Of a DNA stretch of 64,000 bases, positions 7,600 to 16,108 are shown piece by piece (the first letter of the stretch is position 1; every line of letters starts with the position of its first letter). The stretch spans positions 8,494,001 through 8,558,000 of the forward strand of contig OY970235.1 of assembly GCA_963714145.1 (NCBI GenBank), given 5' to 3'. The stretch comes from JBBWZH01 sp035544115 (GTDB lineage Bacteria; Actinomycetota; Actinomycetes; Mycobacteriales; CADCTP01). A program made the translations under genes and the position numbers. The notes under the pieces were generated by a model that worked only from the letters and a program-made list of their open reading frames with translations, did not search any database and was not told the origin of the DNA.

Positions 7600-7947
7600 T
7601 CACGTCAGCCTCTCGATGAGGCGAAGCAGGTCGTGGCGGCCCAGGCCGTGCCGCCGGGCAACAGCTACGAGCGCCTGGGCCGCCTCGGTCACCGGGGCCG
7701 GCTCCGTGACGGCGGACGCGACCCTGGCCCCGCGGCCTCGACGGAACTCCAGCACGCCGTCGTCGCGCAGCTGCCGGTAGGCGGCCAACACCGTGTTGCG
7801 GTCGACCGACAGTGCCCCCGCCAGCTCGGCGGCCGGTGGCAGCTGCTCGCCGACGGCAAGCTCCCCGGAAGCCACGCCCCGGCGCACACACGCCATGATC
7901 TGGAGTGGTAGCGCCTCCCGCGAAGAATGATCAACCGTCCATCTCAT
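7600..7947 (-). CDS. Short GntR-family (YtrA-like) repressor
   Basis: The 115-residue length is that of the YtrA subfamily: a winged helix with only a short C-terminal dimerisation tail. Visible elements are REALPLQIMACVRRGVASGE, the recognition region PPAAELAGALSVDRNTVLAAY and the wing LEFRRGRGARVAS. There is no room for an effector domain. The ATG at 7947 is set immediately downstream of a near-perfect palindrome, which makes autorepression likely. The only clear co-transcribed gene is the membrane protein that follows. Confidence 0.87.
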   Translation of the reverse strand: MRWTVDHSSREALPLQIMACVRRGVASGELAVGEQLPPAAELAGALSVDRNTVLAAYRQLRDDGVLEFRRGRGARVASAVTEPAPVTEAAQALVAVARRHGLGRHDLLRLIERLT

Positions 7948-7948
7948 A

Positions 7949-7967
7949 GTGCTAGTATTATTAGCAC
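7949..7967. promoter_or_regulatory. 19-base palindrome, probable YtrA-type operator
   Basis: GTGCTAGTATTATTAGCAC is a palindrome with one mismatched pair around a central base, in an AT-rich island unlike the surroundings. It ends one base before the ATG of the GntR gene. YtrA proteins bind dyads of this shape overlapping their own promoter. If it includes the -10 region, the mRNA would be leaderless or nearly so. Confidence 0.65.
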
Positions 7968-8156
7968 CATCTGCTCGTGCGATCAACCGCGCCAGACCGC
8001 GGCCAGGACCCGGAGGCGTGCTCATCATTCGCGGAACTGGCACCCAGCCAGCCTCGCCGGCGGCCCGGCAGGCGGTGCGGGAGGCGTTCGCCCCGCTGGT
8101 CTGACCGGCGGCCGGAGTACGCCGGAGGCGTACTGCCGGCACGCGCGGCTGGTCGG

Positions 8157-8675
8157 CTACCGGGTGGCGGTCTCGGCGCGGTGCGGGAGCCGCCAGCCCG
8201 GGCGTACGAAGTGGCAGGTGTAGCCGTTCGGGTAACGCTCCAGGTAGTCCTGGTGCTCCGGCTCGGCCTCCCAGAACGGCCCCGCCGGAGTGACCTCGGT
8301 GACGACCTTGCCCGGCCACAGACCCGACGCGTCGACGTCGGCGATCGTGTCCTCGGCGACCCGCTTCTGCTCGTCGCTGGTGTAGAAGATCGCCGACCGG
8401 TAGCTCAGCCCGACGTCGTTGCCCTGCCGGTTCATCGTGGTCGGATCGTGCACCTGGAAGAAGAACTCCAGCAGCTCGCGGTAGCTCGTCCGGGCCGGAT
8501 CGAACACGATCTCCAGCGCCTCGGCGTGCGTCCCATGGTTGCGGTACGTCGCGTTCGGGATGTCCCCGCCGGAGTAACCGACCCGGGTGCTCAGCACCCC
8601 CGGCCGCCGCCGCAGCAGGTCCTGCATCCCCCAGAAACACCCACCGGCCAGGATCGCCTTCTCAGTCTGGCTCAC
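8157..8675 (-). CDS. msrA: Peptide-methionine (S)-S-oxide reductase
   Basis: The product is 172 residues, one MsrA domain. It repairs oxidised methionine in proteins using thioredoxin. The active-site GGCFWG is at residues 11-16, with catalytic Cys13, and the family signatures TRVGYSGGDIPNATYRNHGTH, EALEIVFDP and FFFQVHDPTTMNRQGNDVG follow. A distal Cys near the C-terminus (GYTCHF) could be the resolving residue. The GTG at 8675 is chosen, with GGGGAGGG about ten bases upstream; a second GTG at 8678 is equivalent. It stands alone; neighbours on both sides are functionally unrelated. Confidence 0.92.
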   Translation of the reverse strand: MSQTEKAILAGGCFWGMQDLLRRRPGVLSTRVGYSGGDIPNATYRNHGTHAEALEIVFDPARTSYRELLEFFFQVHDPTTMNRQGNDVGLSYRSAIFYTSDEQKRVAEDTIADVDASGLWPGKVVTEVTPAGPFWEAEPEHQDYLERYPNGYTCHFVRPGWRLPHRAETATR

Positions 8676-8875
8676 CACACCACCCTCCCCACGCCGCCGA
8701 AGTCGACGAGCGGATCTCATCGCCGCGGACACCGCACCACGGACAACACCAGCGCGCCACCCGATCATCCGCACCCGTTGCCTGCATCGCGACCGGTGCA
8801 AGCGCTGGTCCCGCCCGAACGCACGCCCCACTACGAGTTCGACTGCGTCACATTATCGGCGCGGTTTGGCCCGGC

Positions 8876-9400
8876 CTACTCGCCGATCACGTTGTCGGTC
8901 AGTTCGCGGGCGATGTCGAGGTGGCCGGCATGGCGCTGGTACTCGTACAGCACGTGGAACAGGATCCAGGCGAGGGTCGGCGCTTCCTCGGTGGTGGCGA
9001 AGCGGCCGCCAGGCTGGGCCCGGTCGGTCAGGGCGGCGGTGGCAACCGTGGTCCGGGACACCTCGCACTGGGCCAGGTACTCGGCCCGCAGTTGCGCCGT
9101 CGGGATGCCCGGCGGCGCCTGCCACCGCCCGTCCGGTGTGCGGTCGCCCCATGGCTGCGGCATCGGGTCGCCCGCGAAGTCCCAGCGGAACCAGCGACGC
9201 TCCATCCAGGTGAGGTGGACCAGCAGGTCCAGCGGCGCCCAGCCGGACGGCAGCCTGCTGGTGCGAAGGTCCACTTCGGACAACCCGTCGATCTTGCGCA
9301 GCACCGCGTCCCGGCAGTAGTCCAGATAGGACTCCGCCAGCTCTCGTGGGTCGCTGAGCGACCCGGGCGGCTCGTCCGGCGGCTTCACCTTGGTCACCAT
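8876..9400 (-). CDS. DinB/DUF664-family (mycothiol-dependent enzyme-like) protein
   Basis: This 174-residue four-helix protein has the DinB pattern: an N-terminal LDYCRDAVLRKIDGLSEVDL, then PLDLLVHLTWMERRWFRW, and the C-terminal helix ILFHVLYEYQRHAGHLDIAR. The His residues in the second and last helices are the usual metal ligands. In actinomycetes these proteins are thought to be mycothiol-dependent transferases; the substrate cannot be inferred. The ATG at 9400 follows a weak ribosome binding site. It is divergent from the GNAT gene with a 171-base gap. Confidence 0.83.
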   Translation of the reverse strand: MVTKVKPPDEPPGSLSDPRELAESYLDYCRDAVLRKIDGLSEVDLRTSRLPSGWAPLDLLVHLTWMERRWFRWDFAGDPMPQPWGDRTPDGRWQAPPGIPTAQLRAEYLAQCEVSRTTVATAALTDRAQPGGRFATTEEAPTLAWILFHVLYEYQRHAGHLDIARELTDNVIGE

Positions 9401-9571
9401 CACGGCGATGCTAGTGCCGCGGGGACGGCGGGTGCGGACGGGGCGGGCCGGTGCGCCGCTGCCGGCGATGGCGGGCCGTGGAGACCGCCGGTTTGGCCTA
9501 GGAGTTCTCTTGGGTGTCGGCGTCGTGTGCTGGTGCGGTCCCGGGCCGCGGAGGGCGGGCATAGTGGGACT

Positions 9572-10141
9572 GTGAACGCGGCGTACGGGGTGGGGATCGA
9601 GACCTACGACGGGTTGGCCGCGACACTGACCGCTGAGGTCAGGGCTGTCTACGCGGCGGTCTATGCCGAGGCGCCATACCGGGACGGGCCTGCCGAGGTG
9701 GCCGAGTTCGCCGCGGAATGGCCTGGGCTGGTGGCCCAGCCTGGCTTCCGGCTCGTGCTGGCCCGGGCCGGTACCGGTGAGGTCGTCGGCCTCGCGCTCG
9801 GTCACCTGGTGCAGCCGGCCAGCGGTTGGTGGGCGGGGTTCGACCCGGCGCCGGCTGGGGCCGACACCGCCGGCCGTAGCTTCGGTATCGCCGAGTTGGG
9901 TGTGCACCCCGCCTGGCGACGCCGGGGACTGGCCAGCCGCCTGCACGAGGCGCTGCTCGCCGACCGCCGCGAGCCGCGGGTGGTGCTGTGGGTGCGTGCC
10001 GATGCACGGGCGGCCGCAGCAACCTACGCCCGCTGGGGCTACCGGCTGGTGGGCCGCGTCCCGGACCGGCCGCCCTACCAGGTCATGTGCCTGGACCGGT
10101 CCGCCGCCGGCCAGGCGAACACCGCGCCGGTACCGCCGTGA
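9572..10141 (+). CDS. GNAT-family N-acetyltransferase
   Basis: The 189-residue product shows the GNAT fold. Acetyl-CoA binding motif A reads IAELGVHPAWRRRGLASRLH, with the pyrophosphate-binding RRRGLA. The C-terminal ATYARWGYRLVGRVP matches motif B. It would transfer an acetyl group to an amine; the acceptor is unknown. The GTG at 9572 is chosen because upstream codons lie in noncoding sequence. A strong hairpin lies about 100 bases past the stop. Confidence 0.83.
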   Translation: MNAAYGVGIETYDGLAATLTAEVRAVYAAVYAEAPYRDGPAEVAEFAAEWPGLVAQPGFRLVLARAGTGEVVGLALGHLVQPASGWWAGFDPAPAGADTAGRSFGIAELGVHPAWRRRGLASRLHEALLADRREPRVVLWVRADARAAAATYARWGYRLVGRVPDRPPYQVMCLDRSAAGQANTAPVPP

Positions 10142-10240
10142 TCGCGGTGGTGGTGCACACCGCCAGCAGGTCGCTCTGTTCGTGCTCGGCATCCGGGCGG
10201 TCAGGCGCCACTGAGGTCGGCCGGGTCGGCGGCCGACCAG

Positions 10241-10268
10241 GGCCCCGGCCCGACACCGGGCCGGGGCC
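10241..10268. terminator. Bidirectional hairpin
   Basis: GGCCCCGGCCCG at 10241-10252 pairs perfectly with its complement at 10257-10268 around an ACAC loop, a 12-base GC stem. It lies between the convergent GNAT gene and the Trp/His repeat gene. There is no U-run. Confidence 0.75.
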
Positions 10269-10359
10269 TAGGTCCACAGTGGACCGGCGCCGTTACCGAC
10301 CCCACGGGGAGGAGTCATCGTCCCCACGGGTGCCCGTCGGTCGCCGGGCTACTGTCGAG

Positions 10360-10989
10360 CTAGCCTTTCCCGTCGGTCGCCAGCAGGTTGTGCCACGGGT
10401 GGCCGTCATCGGCGGCCCCGCTGCTGAGACCCCAGGGCTCGCCGTTGTGCCACGGGTTGCCGTCGGTGTCGGCCCGGAGGCCGGCCCACGGGTGACCGTC
10501 GTGCCAGGGGTGGCCGTCGGTCGCCGGAATGCTGTCGGCCCACATGTGGCCGTCGGGCCGGGCGATGCCCTGCCACGGGTTGCTGTCCTCCGCCGTGACC
10601 CTGGTGCCCCATGGGGTGCCGTCGGTCGCTGGAGTGCTGCCGATCCACTCGTCGCCGTCCGGGCGGACGATGCCGTGCCACGGATTGCCGTTGGCCCAGC
10701 CGTGGCCGCCGGGCGCGACGCCGCCGGCCTCCCGCAGCTCGGCAACCCACTCGTGGCCGTCGCCCCAGCTGTGGCCGTCGGGGCGGGCGGTGCCCTGCCA
10801 CGGGCTGCTGTGCACGCGGTTGCTGCCGATCCACGGGTGGCCGTCGCCGGTGCCGGTGACCCGGGTGCCGTCCGGCGCCGGGCCGGCGCCGGACGCGGCC
10901 AGCGCCGGTGTCGCGGCCAGCGTGATGAAGCCACCCATCAGCGCGACAGTGGCGACCCTGCGGATCCTCCTGCTGCCTTCATGCGGCAT
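10360..10989 (-). CDS. Secreted DGHPW-repeat protein (Trp/His/Gly/Asp-rich)
   Basis: The product is 209 residues. An N-terminal Sec signal peptide (RRIRRVATVALMGGFITLAA, cleavage after ALA near residue 34) precedes a mature part built almost wholly of short degenerate repeats centred on DG-H/N-PW, for example DGHPWIG, NGNPWHG, DGTPWG, DSNPWQG, DGHPWHDGHPWAG and DGNPWHNGEPWG. There are more than a dozen W residues, nearly all preceded by P, S or E at -1 and G-H/N at -3/-2. No cysteine is present in the mature part. I do not recognise a family. The ATG at 10989 has GGGAG upstream. In-frame sequence beyond the TAG encodes one more repeat. Confidence 0.75.
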   Translation of the reverse strand: MPHEGSRRIRRVATVALMGGFITLAATPALAASGAGPAPDGTRVTGTGDGHPWIGSNRVHSSPWQGTARPDGHSWGDGHEWVAELREAGGVAPGGHGWANGNPWHGIVRPDGDEWIGSTPATDGTPWGTRVTAEDSNPWQGIARPDGHMWADSIPATDGHPWHDGHPWAGLRADTDGNPWHNGEPWGLSSGAADDGHPWHNLLATDGKG

Positions 10990-11305
10990 ATCTCTATCTC
11001 CCGTCTCAACCGCGGCGGCCCGGCCGGCCGCCGCTGCACACCAGCCGACCACCCGGCCCTGTCACAATCACTTCACTTCGATTTCAGTGCCGATCGGCCT
11101 GGTCAGCGAGGAGTGAGCCGGGACGCTTCAGCCGCAGGACAGCGCCACCCGGGAACGGAAATCGCTGAACCGGCTGCGGCGGTTCACCGTGGACGGGCCG
11201 ACCCGGCCGCCCGCGGTTATCCGCGCGCAAGTCGGATGTTCACTCGGTCCGTATGAATGAGGGTTCGTGCAGCGGTCGGTGCCTGTCGGTGTGGCTCATG
11301 CCGCG
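10990..11305. other. Intergenic stretch, promoter side of the DGHPW gene
   Basis: These 316 bases hold no supported gene. Around 11066-11088 there is an AT-richer stretch with TCACTTCACTTCGATTTCAG, about 80 bases upstream of the DGHPW gene, which may contain its promoter. No hairpin of note was seen. Confidence 0.5.
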
Positions 11306-13048
11306 TCATGGCACGGTGATCGGAACCCATCCGGTGTTGCCGGCCGTCGTCTGTTTGAACAGGAGCGCTGTCGTGTCGGCGTTCCGGTGAATGCAGGTGC
11401 AACCCTGGATAGCGGTTACGGCTCCCTCGGGTGTCGCCTGCCCGACCAGCGTGCAGATGTCTCCGCGGTTGCCCGAGATGATCGGGAAGACGGTGCTGGT
11501 CGGGTTGTCGTTCTGATCCTTCTGGGTCCAGACCGGATCGCTTCCGTTGGCGATGCCGGAGATCTCCGGGGTTCGGTCGGGTGTTGCCTCCCCGCGTGTC
11601 GAACGACAGGTAGACCCCGTGGCGCGCGGAGCCCGCCGATCGGACGTCGGAGATCTTGATCCGGGCCATCGAGGGATCCGCTGGTCCAGATGAACGGCGG
11701 CCTGGAGCCTGCCAGTCGAGGAGACGATGTCGACATCGGAGATCCTGATGTCGTCCGCGTCGGAGTTGATCGCCTGGATGAGCGCGCCGTGGCGTGACTG
11801 AGGTGCCGGGGCGCGGTAGTGCAGGCGGTAGCCGTCCAGGTGGAGGTGGGTCGCGCCGTCGATTACGACCGGGCTCCCGGCGACTCCCTGCACGACGTGA
11901 AGGTTTCGGATCGTCGTCCGGTTGCCCGTGTTGATGACATCGAGGCAGTTGCCGGCGGTGCTGGTTCCGGCCCGCTTGATCGTGATGTCGTTGAGTTCCA
12001 GATCGGCGTGGCCGCCCGATCCCGATCGGATCAGCAGGAGTGATGTGGCGTTTGCCACCGGAGTGACGGTCTCGATGGTCAGGCGGTCCAATTGGTATCC
12101 GCTGGTGGGGCCGAGCATCGTCAAGCTGCCGCCGGTGATGTGGCCGTCGTGAACCCGGCCGTCGAACGCGATGTCGCCGCCCCCCGAACCGCCCAGTGAT
12201 ACCGGGATTCCCGTATTGCCGAGCGTGTTGTCGATCTGGAAGTCGTGGAAGTGGGTTCGAACGCTGCTGCCGCCGCTGGGCTCCTCGTCGATCGCGCTGT
12301 TCTGGGCGCCGACGATGGAGAAATTCCCGAACTCGCAGTCGACGCCGCCGCGCTGGATCGCGATGCCGCTGCGCGCTCCGGTGCGACCGTTGGGAGGGTT
12401 CGAGGTCACGACCCCGTTGAGGACCATCAGGAAGTTGGTGAACCTCGCGTCGGACACGTGATCAGACGGATCGGCTGCGAGGATGCGGATCGCGTCGCCG
12501 ATGCACTTGCCGAAGAACAGGTTGTGCCCCCGGATGTGCTCGGTCGTGCCGCCCGTTGTGTTGTTGTAGACGGCGACCAGGTGGTTCTGCTGGGCCGGGT
12601 CCGGTTTGGTGATCATGTCCTGCCGGAAGCCCAGGTTGGCCAGTTCGATGTACGCGGCCCCGTCGATGTTGAGCAGGTTGAGCTCACCGCCGTCGCCCAC
12701 GCACCGCTGGACACAGGGTCGTCGCGAACTCCGGCCGGACAGGGTCAGCCGCGAGACGCCCGTACCGAACTTGACGCACCATCGGATCTCCGCGCCTCCG
12801 GTCTCCGCGCCTCCGGGCGCCTGCTCCTCGACGAAGACGTCGCCGTCGGGCAGGACCAGGTTCGCTCCGGTGCCGCTGTACGTCGCGATAGCGAGATTGA
12901 TCCCCGCCGTGTTCTGGGCAGCGACGGTGGGCGACGAATGGTTGGCGACGACGTTGAAAGGTTCCTCTCGAAGGTCGACGTACGGGCCGGCTCCGCTGAC
13001 GACGCTGATATTATTCTTCGTCAACCTGGTGGTTTTACCTGCTGTCAT
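11306..13048 (-). CDS. Right-handed beta-helix (pectate-lyase-like fold) protein with compensating frameshifts
   Basis: The open frame encodes 580 residues starting MTAGKTTRLTKNNIS. An N-terminal capping region (AGINLAIATYSGTGANLVLP, then DGDVFV) is followed by repeated short strands of the kind ITGGSLTML, LDRLTIETVTPV and IRNLHVVQG, the pattern of parallel beta-helices in polysaccharide lyases and tailspikes. There is no signal peptide. Between about 11590 and 11680 the frame turns into arginine/serine-rich noise, while the neighbouring frame continues the helix with MARIKISDVRSAG and GVYLSF. One missing base near 11670-11680 and one extra near 11585-11596 would account for this. The ATG at 13048 follows AGAGGGAAG. 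Confidence 0.75.
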   Translation of the reverse strand: MTAGKTTRLTKNNISVVSGAGPYVDLREEPFNVVANHSSPTVAAQNTAGINLAIATYSGTGANLVLPDGDVFVEEQAPGGAETGGAEIRWCVKFGTGVSRLTLSGRSSRRPCVQRCVGDGGELNLLNIDGAAYIELANLGFRQDMITKPDPAQQNHLVAVYNNTTGGTTEHIRGHNLFFGKCIGDAIRILAADPSDHVSDARFTNFLMVLNGVVTSNPPNGRTGARSGIAIQRGGVDCEFGNFSIVGAQNSAIDEEPSGGSSVRTHFHDFQIDNTLGNTGIPVSLGGSGGGDIAFDGRVHDGHITGGSLTMLGPTSGYQLDRLTIETVTPVANATSLLLIRSGSGGHADLELNDITIKRAGTSTAGNCLDVINTGNRTTIRNLHVVQGVAGSPVVIDGATHLHLDGYRLHYRAPAPQSRHGALIQAINSDADDIRISDVDIVSSTGRLQAAVHLDQRIPRWPGSRSPTSDRRAPRATGSTCRSTRGEATPDRTPEISGIANGSDPVWTQKDQNDNPTSTVFPIISGNRGDICTLVGQATPEGAVTAIQGCTCIHRNADTTALLFKQTTAGNTGWVPITVP

Positions 13049-13315
13049 GGTGGCTTCCCTCTGGTTGATTGGGATAGTTGCGGTATGTAGCGGCTTCCTT
13101 CGTCGGCGCTGATGTGTCACCACGCCGGCTGTGCCGACGGCGGGCGGCAAGTCGCGCCGCCGGGCTTCAGGAAGCCATGGCCCGGTTTCAGGCCGGCTGT
13201 AATTTGGCTGCACGCAACGGCGCGGGCCTGCGGCCTTCCCGACCGGGTCAGCTCATGATTTCCTCGCTGGCCGCCGAATCGACCTGGTGAAAATGGGATC
13301 TGCCGATACGCCGCG

Positions 13316-16108
13316 GTGCAGACTCGGGTCGTGCGGTTATTGGTGCTGGGTCCGTTGCAGGTCAGCAGCGCTGGCCGGGTGTGGTCGCCGGGCGGGCCGA
13401 AGGAGCGCCGGCTGCTGGCGATCCTGGCCCTTAACCTGGGTGAGGTCGTCTCGGTGGAGGCATTGGCTGAGGCATTGTGGGAAGGTGCTCCGCCGCGCAG
13501 CGCGGTGAAGACGCTGCAGGTATATGTGACTCGGCTGCGGGCGGCACTCGCGGCTGGTCACTCTGATGGCGATGTGGTCCGTACGGTTGGCCGGGGCTAC
13601 CGGTTGGCGGTTGATCGCGACGCTGTCGACGCGTACGCGTTCGTGGGACTCGTGCGCCGCGCTCGCCGGGCTCTGGACGAGGCTGCGCCGTGGCAGGCCG
13701 AGCAATATCTGGCTGAGGCGTTCGAGCTGTGGCGGGGCGAGCCGTATGGCGAGTTCGCCGACAGCGGCGTGGTTCGCCGCGGAGGTACGGCGGCTGGCGG
13801 AGACGCGGCTGGCCGGTTTGGAGGTCCGGCTGTCGGTCGGGCTGGCGATCGGCCGTGACGCCGACGTGGTCGCCGAAGCGCAGGCGTTGTGCGCGGCGCA
13901 CCCGTTGCATGAACAGTTCTGGGTGCACCTGGTGACGGCCCTGTATCGCTGCGGCCGGCAGGCCGACGGGTTGGCCGCGCTGCGCCGGGTGCGGGCGGTG
14001 CTGGCCGAGGAGATCGGCGCGGATCCGGGTGCGGAGCTGGGTGCGCTGGAGCAGCGGGTGCTGCGCCAGGACCCGACGCTGGCCGCCCCGACCCGCCCGG
14101 GTATGGCCGCGCCGTTGCCGCCCGAGCTCGATACGCCGTGGCCGGCCGTTGTTCGGCCGGGCGGCGGAGCTCGGGTGGCTGGACCAGGCCTGGGCCGACG
14201 TCACGCAGGGCGGACACAGCCGGCTGCTGGTCATCGCGGGCCCCGCTGGCAGCGGACGTACCAGCGTCGTGGCCGAGTTCGCGGCCCGGCTGCATACCCG
14301 CGGCGTCCCGGTGCACTACGCGCGGGTGGCGAAGGGCCTGACCGTGCTCGACGACGTCGACGACCAGTCGGCAGGTCAGCTCGCCGCGGGTCTGCCCGGG
14401 GGCCCGCTGCTGTGCGTGGCGACGTACGACCCGGCGAGGGCGGGCCCTGAGCTGCGCCGGGCGCTGCTGGCCACGGCCCACGAGGAACGGGCGCTGGCGC
14501 CGCTGGGCGGCACCGACATCGCGCGGATCGTGACGCGGGTGGCCGGCCCAGTCGACGCGGAGCTGGTGGCGGAGATCGTTCTCGCTGTGCACGGCCATCC
14601 TGGTGAGGCCGAACGTCTCGCCGCCCGGCTGATCGAGCAGCGGTCCGCGCGGCGGGTGGCCGCCGCTGTCGAGCGGGCCGGCCCGGCGAGCCAGGCGTTG
14701 GCGGCTGCCCGTGACGAGGTGGCGTCCGGGGTGCGGGACCTGGCCCGGGTTCGGGTGCGGCACGGCGAGGCGGCGGCCGGCGCGGCCGCGATCGCCTGCC
14801 CGTACAAGGGGCTGGCCCCGTACCAGCCGACCGATGCCGCGCTGTTTCACGGCCGGGAGGAGCTGGTGGCGCGGTTGTGCGCCCGTCTGGTCGACACCGC
14901 GTTCGTGGCAGTGGTCGGCCCGTCGGGCGCGGGCAAGTCGTCGCTGGTGCGGGCCGGGCTGCTGCCGGCGTTGGCGGCCGGGGTGTTGCCGGGGCTCGCC
15001 GGCGCGGCGCAGCACCTGCTGGTGCCCGGTGGACCGCTGCCGGTGCTCGCCGGCCCGGCCGTCGTCGTGGTGGACCAGTTCGAGGAGGTCTTCACCACGA
15101 TCGCCGACGATGCCGGCCGGCAACGCTACCTGGACGACCTCACCGTACTCAGCGCCCAACCGGACGTCCGGATCGTGGCCGTACTGCGTGGTCACTCCGT
15201 CGGAGCCTGCGCCGCGCATGACCAGCCTGCGCAGCTGTTCGGCGACGGCACCATACTGGTCGGGCCCATGCTCAGGCGGAGATCCGCCGCGCGTTCGCCC
15301 AGCCCGCCCGCAGGCAGGCCTGACAGCGAACCGGATCTGGTCGTCGCGGTGGTGCCGGACATGCACGTCCCGCCGGCCGCTTGCCGCTGTTGTCCACCGC
15401 GCTGGTCGAGGTGTGGCAGCGCCGGTCCGGCGGCACGCTGACCGCGGCGGCATACCATCGCGCCGGCGGGGTACCCGGCGCGCTGGCCCGGCTCGGCGAG
15501 GCGGCGCTGGCCAGCCTGGACGAGCCGGCACAGGCGGCGGCGCGACGCATCCTGCTCCGCCTGGCCGAGACGGGTGAGGGCGGCGTGCTGGTGCGTCGTC
15601 GGGTGCCCAGACGCGAGCTGGGCGACGAACCGGCAACCGCGCGGGCACCTGATCGAGCTGGTCAACAGGCGGCTGCTCACCCGGTCGACAGGACATCGAG
15701 ATGACCCGGGCGGTGCTGACCCGCTGGCCGCGGCTGGCCGGCTGGCTCGCCGAGGACGAGCAGGGCCGGGCGCTGCGCCGGCACCTCGCCCCGGCCGCGG
15801 CGGAGTGGGACTACCGCGGGCCGGCCGGACGCCGAGCTGTACCGGGGCGCCCGGCTGGCCAGCGCGCTGGACTGGGCCGGCGACCGGCTCGCCGAGCTGA
15901 CCGACGTGGAGCGGGACTTCCTGGCCGCCAGCCGCGACTAGGCCGATCGCCAACTCCCCGGAGAGACCGCCCGGGCCGACCGCAGACTCGGGCCCGGCGC
16001 CGGCTGCTCGCCGCGCTCGCCGCCGCCGTCAGCCTGCTGCTGGTCGCCACCGGCGCCAGCGCGCTGGCCGTCAACCGCCACGGGACGCATGCGACACCGG
16101 CCAGAGAG
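13316..16108 (+). pseudogene. Decayed BTAD-nSTAND ATPase regulator (N-terminal two thirds)
   Basis: The pieces together spell a large BTAD-nSTAND1-WD40 regulator, but the frame changes many times. The first frame gives the OmpR-like domain and part of BTAD up to GEPYGEFAD. After one extra base near 13770 the next frame carries AAWFAAEVRRLAETRLAG to about 14140. The third carries the ATPase, with GPAGSGRTSV, the PYKGLAPY entry to nSTAND1, Walker A GPSGAGKSSL and Walker B VVVVDQFEEVF. Further shifts lie near 15275, 15325, 15380, 15645, 15700 and 15825. An in-frame TAG is at 15939-15941 within FLAASRD*ADRQ, and the TM-containing piece shifts again near 16100 into the WD40 frame. Confidence 0.8.

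Noticed and set aside
10400..10860. Regular spaced repeats resembling a CRISPR array
   Set aside because: The repeats are imperfect, in frame, and encode DGHPW units after a signal peptide. There is no constant direct repeat with unique spacers and no cas gene.
10360..10989. DGHPW protein as a RiPP precursor
   Set aside because: It carries a standard Sec signal peptide, has no cysteines or clear core/leader boundary, and no modifying enzyme lies nearby.
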